Part shown: positions 8,892 through 16,372 of the stretch, piece after piece | Numbering within the stretch: position 1 is the stretch's first letter | Layout: every line of letters starts with the position of its first letter | Notes under the pieces: generated by a model | What the model was told of the DNA's origin: nothing | Database searches by the model: none | Seen by the model: the letters and a program-made list of their open reading frames with translations, nothing else | Program-made: the position numbers and the translations under genes | Source: Chloroflexota bacterium | GTDB lineage: Bacteria; Chloroflexota; Anaerolineae; Promineifilales; Promineifilaceae | Length of the DNA: 61,123 bases | Reading direction: 5' to 3' | NCBI GenBank assembly: GCA_020628815.1 | Contig: JAHDEN010000009.1 | Coordinates: forward strand, 1-61,123

Positions 8892-10155
8892 CACGTTCAC
8901 TCTCTCGTTTGCTTGAATCTAGCGGCATCACCAGCCGTACAACCCGCTCGTAAAACAGGTAGTTCCACGCCCAATTGGTTAATACGCCGATTCTGTTCCT
9001 AAAGCCGATCAAGAAAAATAGGTGGATGAAGAGCCAAATGAGCCACGCAAAAAAGCCTGTAAAATGTCGGCCGCCGATGTTGGCTACAGCCGCATTCCGG
9101 CCGATTGTCGCCATCATTCCCTTATCATAATAACGGAAGTTTTCTAACGGCTTTTGATTGATTAGCGCCATGATGTTTTCGGCCGCTACTTCGCCGCTCT
9201 GCATCGCAACCTGTGCCGTGTTGATCAATGGCTCACCATCTTGCATAAAGCGGATGAGGTCACCCACCACAAACATCTCGGGATAATCCTCGCTTTGTAG
9301 CGTCTCGAGCACTTCAAACTGACTGCCACGTGTCAGTTCAACCCCGGCCGATTTAACCACCGGCTGCCCCTGAATTCCGGCCGCCCAAAGCACTGTGTCG
9401 GCCAAAACCGGCTCACCTTCTGCTAAGTTCACCCGGTCCGCTTCAACCGAAGCTACTTTGGTATTGAGCCGCACATCTACCCCGATTTTTTTGAGCCGTT
9501 CGGCCGTGTAGTTTCCCTCATCAATGCCGCTTAATAATTGTGAACCGGCTTCGATCAAAATAACGCGAGCCAGCTTTTTTAAATTAACACGCGGATAGTC
9601 TTTTTCAAGCGGCTGGTAGATCAGCTCGGCCAATGCTCCAGCATATTCAACACCGGTCGCCCCGCCACCCACAATCACAAACGTCAACATCTCAGCTTGT
9701 TTAGCCGGGTCCGGTTCGTTAGAAGCTGCTTCGATGGTGCGCAAAATGTGGTTCCGCATTTCGATCCCTTCATCGATCGATTTAAGCGTGAAGCAGTGCT
9801 CTTCTGCTCCCGGCACGCCGAAGAAAGCCGTTGTGCTTCCCAAAGCCACAATCAGGTAGTCGTAGCCAATTGGTTCTCCATCGACAGCAATTGTTTTTTC
9901 GGCCGGGGTTATCGCGGTGACAGCCCCCATCCTAAAATTGAGATTGGCTTGATCACGAATCAAGTAACGTACTGGCTGAGCGATGCGTTCTGGTTCAAGC
10001 TCGGCCGCGGCCACCTGATACAGCAGGGGTAAAAAGGTGTGATAGTTATTTTTATCAACGAGCAGAATATCAACCGGCCGGTTTGCCAGTTTGCGGGCTG
10101 CCCATAATCCACCAAATCCTGCACCTAAAATAACTACTTTTGGTTTTTCAGCCAT
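8857..10155 (-). CDS. ndh: Type II NADH dehydrogenase (NDH-2), FAD-dependent
   Basis: About 432 residues, the usual NDH-2 length. Two ATGs occur in a row at 10158 and 10155; AGGAGG at 10162-10167 is best spaced for the second. Residues about 8-35 hold the FAD-binding motif VVILGAGFGGLWAARKLA, residues about 165-180 the NADH-binding motif FVIVGGGATGVEYAG, and FVVGDLIRF contacts FAD. The C-terminal 90 residues contain an aromatic amphipathic membrane-binding segment (FFAWLIWLFIHLFFLIGFRNR), typical of NDH-2. The enzyme oxidises NADH and reduces quinone at the inner face of the membrane without pumping protons. Two Rex-type operators sit on the promoter, so expression should rise when NADH is high. 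A related quinone reductase of the same superfamily is the only serious alternative. Confidence 0.9.
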   Translation of the reverse strand: MAEKPKVVILGAGFGGLWAARKLANRPVDILLVDKNNYHTFLPLLYQVAAAELEPERIAQPVRYLIRDQANLNFRMGAVTAITPAEKTIAVDGEPIGYDYLIVALGSTTAFFGVPGAEEHCFTLKSIDEGIEMRNHILRTIEAASNEPDPAKQAEMLTFVIVGGGATGVEYAGALAELIYQPLEKDYPRVNLKKLARVILIEAGSQLLSGIDEGNYTAERLKKIGVDVRLNTKVASVEADRVNLAEGEPVLADTVLWAAGIQGQPVVKSAGVELTRGSQFEVLETLQSEDYPEMFVVGDLIRFMQDGEPLINTAQVAMQSGEVAAENIMALINQKPLENFRYYDKGMMATIGRNAAVANIGGRHFTGFFAWLIWLFIHLFFLIGFRNRIGVLTNWAWNYLFYERVVRLVMPLDSSKRESERATEKKSARQPA

Positions 10156-10191
10156 CATGATCCTCCTGATTGATAACTGTTAGAAGCGACT

Positions 10192-10207
10192 TGTGAAATA
10201 TTTCACA
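10192..10207 (-). promoter_or_regulatory. Proximal Rex-type operator of ndh
   Basis: TGTGAAATATTTCACA is a perfect 16-base palindrome and matches the known Rex consensus TTGTGAAnnnnTTCACAA. It covers the predicted transcription start of ndh, where bound repressor would block initiation. The half-site spacing is also compatible with a CRP/FNR site (TGTGA-N6-TCACA). The inner AA..TT and the ndh target favour Rex. Confidence 0.75.
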
Positions 10208-10213
10208 GATAGA

Positions 10214-10242
10214 AGTGTAGCAAGCTTTAGCGCGGTCGTGAA
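10214..10242 (-). promoter_or_regulatory. Predicted ndh promoter
   Basis: On the minus strand, TTCACG (10237-10242) is followed after 17 bases by TACACT (10214-10219). The -35 box lies inside the distal operator, and the expected start is at about 10207, inside the proximal operator. Box matches are moderate; the spacing and operator geometry support the assignment. Confidence 0.5.
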
Positions 10243-10252
10243 TTATTTCACA
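10237..10252 (-). promoter_or_regulatory. Distal Rex-type operator of ndh
   Basis: CGTGAATTATTTCACA matches the proximal site at 14 of 16 positions and starts 45 bases from it. It overlaps the predicted -35 box. Two such sites on one promoter are unlikely by chance. Confidence 0.7.
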
Positions 10253-10426
10253 ATCAATCTGATGTATATCTAATCTACCCGCTGGATAGTCCGGTTCTTT
10301 TTCCATACGCTAAAACGACATACCAAGCTAAACCTAACGACAGGCTGGAATCAACAAATGTTTAAGTGCGGTTTTCTAAGCACCTAGATGCTTGAAGCAA
10401 AGGGGGTAGAAACAGAGAATTTCACT

Positions 10427-11443
10427 ATGAAGAAACTGTGCAATACCTTAAGCCTACTATATTTGGGGGCCGTAATCTTAATTTTAGGATTGGACCAAAC
10501 GAGCCGCTCTGAATTTCCCTTTCTATCCCTTTTAACCACCTTTTCAATATTCCTATTTGTACCATTCATTTTAATAGGCATTTATGCACTATGGGGGCAT
10601 TCTCGGGTCTCATGGGGCGCTTTTTTTGTTGGGGGCGTTTTATTCTTAGTATCTCATCCGATATTTCCCCAGACGTCATTTTTTACTAACGTTGAAAACA
10701 ACACCAAGCTAGAAGTTATGACATTTAACACTGGATGGAATCATTCTTTGGCCGAACGGGTTAAAGTCGCCATCGAAAAACAGCCGTTAGATTTGATAGC
10801 GTTACAAGAAGCTTCCCCTGAACAACAAACTCTTTTTAAGACACAACTTCATTTAAAATTTCCCCATCAAATTTATGATCCAGATGGTTATGGTATTGGT
10901 TTGTTGAGCCGGTATGAAATCATCGAGCATGAATGGCTTCAGCCCCCAACTGATAGCCGATTGATGTTGCACGCACTTATTGAGGTTGAAGGGGAGTTGG
11001 TCAATATTTTTGTTGTTCATCTTTTGCTTCCTCAAATTAATTTCAACTCAACTGTGGGACTTCCTACTGGGTTAAGTGAATATTGGCAAGCTCAAGAAAT
11101 TTACTTTCTTCAGCAGAAAGCCAAAGAGGTGAGTGGGCCAGTTTTACTCATGGGTGATTTTAATATGAGTGACCAGTCCCATACGTATAAAGAGTTAAGC
11201 GATAGTTATGGTGACGCATTTCGTGATGGGGGCTGGGGATTAGGTTTTACATTTCCACATCAACAATCATATTACTTTGAACAAGCGGGGCTTGATATTC
11301 CTCTGCCTAAGCCGATGGTGCGAATCGATTATATTTTCTATGATCCAGAGTTGATGATTCAACAAGCTGATGTCCAATGTTTTTCTGGTGCATCCGATCA
11401 CTGTGCATTGCAGGCTAGATTTGTGTTGCCTAGCGGTCAATAA
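10427..11443 (+). CDS. Membrane-anchored endonuclease/exonuclease/phosphatase family protein
   Basis: The start at MKKLCNTL puts the first membrane segment at the N-terminus; an in-frame ATG at 10388 has no ribosome binding site. Three hydrophobic segments occupy roughly the first 90 residues. The EEP fold follows, with MTFNTGW, LIALQEAS (metal-binding Glu), LLMGDFNMSD (Asp/Asn) and a terminal ASDHCALQARF (catalytic Asp-His). The order N-E-DxN-SDH is the family signature. The catalytic domain should face outside the cell. Members hydrolyse phosphodiesters in nucleic acids, phospholipids or inositol phosphates, and the substrate here is unknown. Base composition is AT-richer than in its neighbours and CGGCCG is absent. 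Confidence 0.8.
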   Translation: MKKLCNTLSLLYLGAVILILGLDQTSRSEFPFLSLLTTFSIFLFVPFILIGIYALWGHSRVSWGAFFVGGVLFLVSHPIFPQTSFFTNVENNTKLEVMTFNTGWNHSLAERVKVAIEKQPLDLIALQEASPEQQTLFKTQLHLKFPHQIYDPDGYGIGLLSRYEIIEHEWLQPPTDSRLMLHALIEVEGELVNIFVVHLLLPQINFNSTVGLPTGLSEYWQAQEIYFLQQKAKEVSGPVLLMGDFNMSDQSHTYKELSDSYGDAFRDGGWGLGFTFPHQQSYYFEQAGLDIPLPKPMVRIDYIFYDPELMIQQADVQCFSGASDHCALQARFVLPSGQ

Positions 11444-11482
11444 ACCGTTCACTGACCACCGCTTATTGTTTACTGAATACGA

Positions 11483-12142
11483 TCAATCCGGCCGAACGAG
11501 ACCGTGTCGCCAGGCAAATACCACCGCTTGGGTGCGATCTGCCACGTCTAGCTTGCTCAAAATATTGGTGACATGATTGCGTACGGTCCCCTCGGCCAAA
11601 TGTAATCGATCCCCGATGCCGCTGTTGGTTAGCCCGGTAGCCATCAGCTTAAGGATGGCCAGCTCACGGTCGGTTAGCCCTACCTCATCTAAAAAGGCTG
11701 CGCTTTGGACCGGAACCCCTGACTGAACATAACTAAACAGCTTGCTAGCCACGGCCGGGTCTACCGGTTTTTCCCCGGCTACAGTTCCCTCAATTGCACT
11801 GATAATTTCGTCACGCCCTGCGTCTTTTAGTAAGTAGCCATTGGCCCCGGCACGGACCGCATCGACAATCCAATCATCTTCATCGTAGGTGGTCAAAATC
11901 ACCACGTGGGTTGCAGGGTGCTGTTCTTTGATCGCTTTGGTAGCCTGCACCCCGTTCATGCGCGGCATTTTTAAGTCCATCAAAACCACATCTGGCTGAT
12001 GGGTGGCAACCATTTCAAGGGCCTCGTACCCGTCTCCGGCCGTGCCAACCACCTCAAGGTTTTCGCGCGCGCCCACCATCACAGACAGGCCGTCTAGGAT
12101 AATGGCTTGATCGTCAACGATGAGAACTTTGATTTTGGTCAT
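11483..12142 (-). CDS. NarL/FixJ-type response regulator
   Basis: About 219 residues from the ATG at 12142 (MTKIKVLIVDDQ); an upstream in-frame GTG at 12169 would add nine residues. The receiver domain shows VLIVDDQ (acidic pocket), VVLMDLKMPRMNG (phosphorylated Asp) and LTTYD..LLKDAG (Thr/Lys switch residues). The C-terminal LuxR-type helix-turn-helix reads LTDRELAILKLMATG then GTVRNHVTNILSKLDV. It is a DNA-binding regulator activated by phosphorylation, and the cognate kinase gene lies immediately upstream. Targets are not known; no repeated operator was recognised nearby. Confidence 0.95.
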   Translation of the reverse strand: MTKIKVLIVDDQAIILDGLSVMVGARENLEVVGTAGDGYEALEMVATHQPDVVLMDLKMPRMNGVQATKAIKEQHPATHVVILTTYDEDDWIVDAVRAGANGYLLKDAGRDEIISAIEGTVAGEKPVDPAVASKLFSYVQSGVPVQSAAFLDEVGLTDRELAILKLMATGLTNSGIGDRLHLAEGTVRNHVTNILSKLDVADRTQAVVFAWRHGLVRPD

Positions 12143-12178
12143 AAGAAAAATGCCCCAGCAAGCTGGCACGCTACGAAA

Positions 12179-13450
12179 TTACAAATCTACGATTAATTGT
12201 ACCGTGGTGCCTCCATTTGGCTGGCTTTTAAACGACAAATTTCCGCCGATCAGTTTGGCCCGCTCTTGCATGCCGGTCATACCGTAGCGGCCGTCTGGCT
12301 TGTTGTGCTCGTCAAACCCTACCCCATCATCCTGAATGACGAGCGTAAGCCGTCGACCGCGCTGCTCAAGCGACAGCTCAACGCGACGGGCCTGAGCATG
12401 GCGCACAATATTGTTAAACGCTTCTTCAGCAATCCGATAAAGCTGTTGCTCAGTTTGGGTCGGGATTCCTTCAAAATCGAGCGGCATAGCGATTTGAATC
12501 TGAAAGCCTCCCCGTTCGGAGCCGTTTTGGGCCAATCGGCGCAGGGCGGTTGCAAGACCAAACTCTTCGATCGGTTTAGCCCGCAGTTCGTTCAAAGCTC
12601 TGCGGGCCTCATTCAACCCATCCCGCGTTAAATTTTGCATTTGGGTGACCCGGCTTTTGGCGGCGGCCGGATCGGTCTCCATGATTGTTTCAAGTGCTTT
12701 GAGCTGGATGTTGACGGCTGAAAGAGTATGAGACAGCGTGTCATGCAGTTCACGCGCTAAGCGGTTCCGCTCACGGGTAATGGTCAAATCTTCCATCGAT
12801 GTGGTGAGTCGGGTAAGCTCTGCATTTTTCAGCGCCAATTCTTGCCTCTGCTGTCGCTGTTGGCTGGTGATGCGAATGATGACAAATCCGACCAGCAGAT
12901 AAATAATGAACCGAACGACCCCATGTTGCACATGCTGTTCAATCGCTTGGTTATAAAATCGGTTGGGTGGGATGGCTAAGAGGATTGGGAGAATCACGCT
13001 CCCGGCCGTAAAGGCGATGAGTGTTTTGATGTTGTATTGCAGGCTGACCAGCAGCAGAGGGAGGGCCAGCATGATGTGTAGTCGCGCGGGGTCGAGGTTT
13101 GTTTCGGCGATTGGCACGCGTCTAAAGGCGTAAAACCACGTTGCGGCCGCATCACCCAAAATGGGGGCCAGCGAAACGATAACAAGGGCGATGGGGAGAA
13201 AGCGACTGCCGAGCCGCACCTGCAACCTGCGCCAAAACAGGAGCAACAGCAACAGCGAAAACGAAATAAAGTTGAAGATTGAAAAGAGTTCGAGCGGCCG
13301 TTGGCTGAGCGCTTCGCAGGCGACTAATCCGAAAATAACGGTTAGGGCCACGGCCGACCAGCGCAGAACCTGCAACAGGCCGGGTTCTATCATCTGCTCA
13401 TAATGACTCCCGCTGGGTAAGCCTTGATCGGGTGGAACGATGTCACTCAT
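12179..13450 (-). CDS. Membrane histidine kinase, HisKA_3 (NarX/LiaS/DesK type)
   Basis: I start at MSDIVPPDQG (13450); the open frame extends further upstream without family support. About six hydrophobic segments fill the first 220 residues and form a membrane sensor with short loops. A helical region leads to the HisKA_3 dimerisation domain RNRLARELHDTLSHTLS, with the phospho-accepting His in ELHDT. The HATPase domain contains EEAFNNIVRHAQA (N box), QDDGVGFD (G1) and GRYGMTGMQERA (G2). The kinase autophosphorylates and passes phosphate to the downstream regulator. Kinases of this layout often sense membrane state or cell-wall stress, which is family knowledge and not proven here. The kinase and regulator genes form an operon. 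Confidence 0.92.
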   Translation of the reverse strand: MSDIVPPDQGLPSGSHYEQMIEPGLLQVLRWSAVALTVIFGLVACEALSQRPLELFSIFNFISFSLLLLLLFWRRLQVRLGSRFLPIALVIVSLAPILGDAAATWFYAFRRVPIAETNLDPARLHIMLALPLLLVSLQYNIKTLIAFTAGSVILPILLAIPPNRFYNQAIEQHVQHGVVRFIIYLLVGFVIIRITSQQRQQRQELALKNAELTRLTTSMEDLTITRERNRLARELHDTLSHTLSAVNIQLKALETIMETDPAAAKSRVTQMQNLTRDGLNEARRALNELRAKPIEEFGLATALRRLAQNGSERGGFQIQIAMPLDFEGIPTQTEQQLYRIAEEAFNNIVRHAQARRVELSLEQRGRRLTLVIQDDGVGFDEHNKPDGRYGMTGMQERAKLIGGNLSFKSQPNGGTTVQLIVDL

Positions 13451-13662
13451 GGCAAACATTATACTCGAGGCGATCTTTTTCCCCTGTGCAAATCTGCACA
13501 TTCGGCCGTGAGAATCTGCATAAATCCCCTGAACAGCTTCATGATGAGCCCTGAGCCTAGACACTTACAGCATTTCCGTTTGACCCTTAAAGTGAGAAGC
13601 ATGAAGCGATTGAGCAGTTTTGTTGGTGGCAAATCATCAACCAACTATCAAGGAATGTGACC

Positions 13663-14028
13663 ATGACGCGCAAACTAATTTTCAGTTTTTTATTGTTCAC
13701 CGCCATCTTTTTGATGGGATGTGAAAAAGAGACGCACATGGTGCGATATGAGATTGAAGGGACAGTTCCTGAAATCGGAGTCTCCTACAAAAATGGAACC
13801 AACGGAAATGAATCGGCCGATTTGCAATCGGGCTGGTCGCAAGAATTTACTGTTGAGTCCTACTATCATCTTCACTTAAGGGTCAATACAAAAGGGCATG
13901 AGGGGAGCGCAACTTGCCGAATCTATGTTGATGGGGAACTCGCTTCAGAAGCAACCGCCAACGGCCGATTTAAGCACGCAGGCTGCAATAAAATGCCGGT
14001 GCCAGACCCGCCAGAGGAACAAAGTTAG
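13663..14028 (+). CDS. MmpS-like lipoprotein
   Basis: A 121-residue protein starting at the ATG at 13663, eight bases after AAGGA. It has a lipoprotein signal with lipobox FLMGC (Cys20). The mature part reads VRYEIEGTVPEIGVSYKNG, ESADLQSGWSQEF, then CRIYVDGELASEA and ends in NGRFKHAGC. This pattern of an Ig-like sandwich with a central VDG..V/A loop resembles MmpS-type proteins, which in mycobacteria accompany RND transporters. There is no RND gene here, so only the fold is suggested. It would be anchored to the outer face of the membrane. The gene is separated from the divergent kinase gene by about 210 bases. Confidence 0.6.
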   Translation: MTRKLIFSFLLFTAIFLMGCEKETHMVRYEIEGTVPEIGVSYKNGTNGNESADLQSGWSQEFTVESYYHLHLRVNTKGHEGSATCRIYVDGELASEATANGRFKHAGCNKMPVPDPPEEQS

Positions 14029-14055
14029 TTTGAATTTATAGCGAAATATTTAAAA

Positions 14056-14085
14056 GCGTCCCTTGTGGGCGCCCACAAGGGACGC
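14056..14085. repeat. Perfect 30-base palindrome (copy A of a TAGGGG.CCCTTGTGGG repeat)
   Basis: GCGTCCCTTGTGGGC (14056-14070) is followed directly by its exact reverse complement (14071-14085), then CCCTA. A second, longer member of the same family is at 50994-51069. The two arms share TCCCTTGTGGG and the flanking CCCCTA. Confidence 0.85.
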
Positions 14086-14166
14086 CCCTACCGAAAATCT
14101 TAGGTTTTTATAGAGAAGGCCACTAAAGGCCAAAGGCTAATAGCCAATAGCTAAAAAGAGGTTCAT

Positions 14167-14694
14167 ATGTTTGGAATTGCAGATGTTTATACGGTATTTT
14201 TTATTGTTTTAGGGATTTTAATCGCCTTTCCCGGCACGATCGCGCTGCTTGTGTTTGGCTTGCCAAAGCTGGTGGAACGTAGCTGCCAGCGGGTTGAACA
14301 AACGCCCGTGCGCTGTTTCTTGCTGGGCTTACCCATTGTTGGGATTGGTGGGCTTATGGCGGCCGGTCTTATGGGGAGTGGCGGGCCGTTGGCTGCGGCC
14401 GGGGGTGTGATCGCGGTAAGTATCGCTTTGGTCAGTTTAGTAGGTGCGGCCGGCATGTCGCTGCTCATCGGCCGGCGAATGTTTGGCTCGGCTGAAACCA
14501 TCCCGCTTAAACCGGTGATTATGGGGGCCTTGGCGTACAAGCTTGCGGCACTATTTCCGATTATCGGCTGGATCTTCTTGTTCCCCATTGAGGTGATTTT
14601 AACAACGGGGGCCGGTGTGTTTGCTCTTTTTCGCTGGGCACCAGAACGGAAGTTGGAACACCCATCTCAGCTTGTGGTTATTAATCAAGGATAG
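14167..14694 (+). CDS. Small integral membrane protein, function unknown
   Basis: A 175-residue protein after an AGAGG ribosome binding site. Four hydrophobic segments are visible at about residues 8-33, 48-70, 76-103 and 118-148, separated by short charged loops (KLVERSCQRVEQ, GRRMFGSAET). The tail RWAPERKLEH is polar. I do not recognise a family with confidence. It lies between an MmpS-like lipoprotein and a DUF1800 gene, with inverted repeats on both sides, so it is probably transcribed on its own. CGGCCG is frequent, as in the native genes of the window. Confidence 0.65.
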   Translation: MFGIADVYTVFFIVLGILIAFPGTIALLVFGLPKLVERSCQRVEQTPVRCFLLGLPIVGIGGLMAAGLMGSGGPLAAAGGVIAVSIALVSLVGAAGMSLLIGRRMFGSAETIPLKPVIMGALAYKLAALFPIIGWIFLFPIEVILTTGAGVFALFRWAPERKLEHPSQLVVINQG

Positions 14695-14791
14695 AGATAG
14701 GGGATAGAGAGCGGTACTCATGAACGTAGGATTGTTATTTAGAAACTAAGTGCATTGCGAACATCTCTATCTCTATCCTCTCTCCCTATCC
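14689..14791. repeat. Imperfect terminal inverted repeats between two genes
   Basis: 14689-14711 (GGATAGAGATAGGGG...) and 14765-14791 are imperfect inverted repeats made of GGATAG/AGAG units. They enclose about 50 bases. The left arm overlaps the stop codon of the preceding gene, and the right arm ends ten bases before the next start codon. They may act as a hairpin at the mRNA end or be a decayed miniature element. Confidence 0.55.
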
Positions 14792-14801
14792 AAATAAAAC
14801 T

Positions 14802-16304
14802 ATGAACAGACGAAAATTTATTCAGTTTGGGCTAGCAACCGGCACAATGGCGGCCTCGGGCTGTAGCGTGATTGGCAAGCAGATGGCTGTTCAGGATCTC
14901 CCAGATCAGCTGGAGATTTTGCCCCCGAGCGTGTCCAATCCCACAAATTTAAACATAGACCCGCTGTGGCGCTTGTTGAACCGTGCGGGGTACGGGCCAC
15001 GGCCGGGTGATTATGAAAAAGCAAGCCAAATCGGATACGAACAATGGCTTGAGCAGCAGCTTATGCCGGAAGAGATCAACGACACAGCGGCCGAGCTGAT
15101 TGTGTCTGGGATGTCGCTCTACAACGCCGATGTGAACTACATGATCGGTTTTGATCAAGGTGATGGGCTGCGTGATTTGATCTGGGCCACCGTCGCACGG
15201 CAGCTTTATTCAGAACGACAGTTGTTTGAAGCGATGGTTGAGTTTTGGTCTGATCATTTTACGATTTACGCGCGTACCAATCAGGTGCTGGTGTTTTTCA
15301 AGATTGTCGATGATCGAGATGTGATTCGGCCGAATGCGCTGGGGAACTTTCGGGAGCTGCTACATGCTAGCGTCCGTAGTCCCGCCATGCTGTTTTATTT
15401 GAACAATGCGCAGAACTTTGCTGATCATCCAAACGAAAACTATGCGCGTGAGCTAATGGAGCTGCACACGTTGGGTGTATTTGGTGGCTATGATCAAGCG
15501 GATGTGATGAACGTGGCCCGGATTTTGAGCGGCCTGACGGTTAAGCGGCGGGGAATGGGGCAAGGGCAAACGATGTTCCGCAACGAACATCATGATGATG
15601 AGTCAAAAGTTGTGATGGGGCAAAGCTATCCGGCCGGGATGGGTGAGGCTGAGATTGACAGGCTGGTTGATTTCCTGATCGACCAACCGGCGACGGCCGA
15701 CCACATCGCCACAAAACTGGTGCGCCGCTTTGTGGCAGATGAGCCTCCGGCCGATTTGGTGGCTGAGGTGGCACAGCTGTTTCGTGACACTGATGGGGAG
15801 ATCAAGCCGATGCTCCGCGCCATCTTTTTAAGCGAGCAATTTAAGACGGCTCCCCCAAAACTCAAACGGCCGATCCACTATATCGTTTCGTCGTTGCGGG
15901 CTTTAAATGTAAAGGCGCGGTTCAGCCGTGATTTGCACAGCCGATTTCAGGCGATGGGGCAGGTGCCGTTTATGTGGCCCACTCCTGACGGCTATCCTGA
16001 TGTGGCGGAGGCTTGGGTCAACAATCAGCTCCCTCGCTGGAACTTTGCCAGTGATTTGGTGCATGACAAACTGGAAGGGGGCGCATTTGAGCCGGAGAAG
16101 CTGGTGGCGCTGGCGGCGAGCAATCAACCGGCCGATATTTTGGACCTGTTTTACACGTTGCTCTTGGGGCATGTCCCCCGATCTGACCAGCGTCAGCTTT
16201 TATTGGATTATGTGGCAAAAGCCAGCGGCCGTGGTGAGCAAATCGATCGATTGCGTGAAGCGGTTGGGTTGATCATCGCTGGGCCGGAGTTTCAATTGAT
16301 TTAG
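14802..16304 (+). CDS. DUF1800 family protein, Tat-exported lipoprotein
   Basis: A 500-residue protein. The N-terminus MNRRKFIQFG is a twin-arginine signal, and AASGC at residue about 20 is a lipobox, so it is probably exported folded and lipidated. The body shows family features: LLNRAGYGPRPGDYEK, MVEFWSDHFTIYA, the PNENYARELMELHTLG block, VARILSGLTV and LVRRFVADEPP near residue 310. DUF1800 proteins are often encoded next to DUF1501 proteins, as here, and the pair has no settled biochemical role. There is no Shine-Dalgarno sequence before the ATG; the leader is the arm of an inverted repeat. The 68-base gap to the DUF1501 gene holds another hairpin. Confidence 0.9.
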   Translation: MNRRKFIQFGLATGTMAASGCSVIGKQMAVQDLPDQLEILPPSVSNPTNLNIDPLWRLLNRAGYGPRPGDYEKASQIGYEQWLEQQLMPEEINDTAAELIVSGMSLYNADVNYMIGFDQGDGLRDLIWATVARQLYSERQLFEAMVEFWSDHFTIYARTNQVLVFFKIVDDRDVIRPNALGNFRELLHASVRSPAMLFYLNNAQNFADHPNENYARELMELHTLGVFGGYDQADVMNVARILSGLTVKRRGMGQGQTMFRNEHHDDESKVVMGQSYPAGMGEAEIDRLVDFLIDQPATADHIATKLVRRFVADEPPADLVAEVAQLFRDTDGEIKPMLRAIFLSEQFKTAPPKLKRPIHYIVSSLRALNVKARFSRDLHSRFQAMGQVPFMWPTPDGYPDVAEAWVNNQLPRWNFASDLVHDKLEGGAFEPEKLVALAASNQPADILDLFYTLLLGHVPRSDQRQLLLDYVAKASGRGEQIDRLREAVGLIIAGPEFQLI

Positions 16305-16323
16305 AGCGGTTAGCTGTTGACTC

Positions 16324-16359
16324 TTAGCTTTTTGCTAACGGCCAATAGCCAAAAGCTAA
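16324..16359. repeat. Hairpin between the DUF1800 and DUF1501 genes
   Basis: TTAGCTTTTTGCTA (16324-16337) and TAGCCAAAAGCTAA (16346-16359) pair with one mismatch around an eight-base loop. Similar GGCCAATAGCC/GCTAAAGGCT text occurs at 14127-14156. There is no U-tract directly after it, so it is probably an mRNA-stabilising or repeat-derived hairpin rather than a terminator. Confidence 0.6.
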
Positions 16360-16372
16360 AGGCTAAAATAAA

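Noticed and set aside
10192-10252. CRP/FNR sites in place of Rex sites
   Set aside because: The half-site spacing fits, but the inner AA/TT pairs and the ndh target match Rex better; left as an alternative only.
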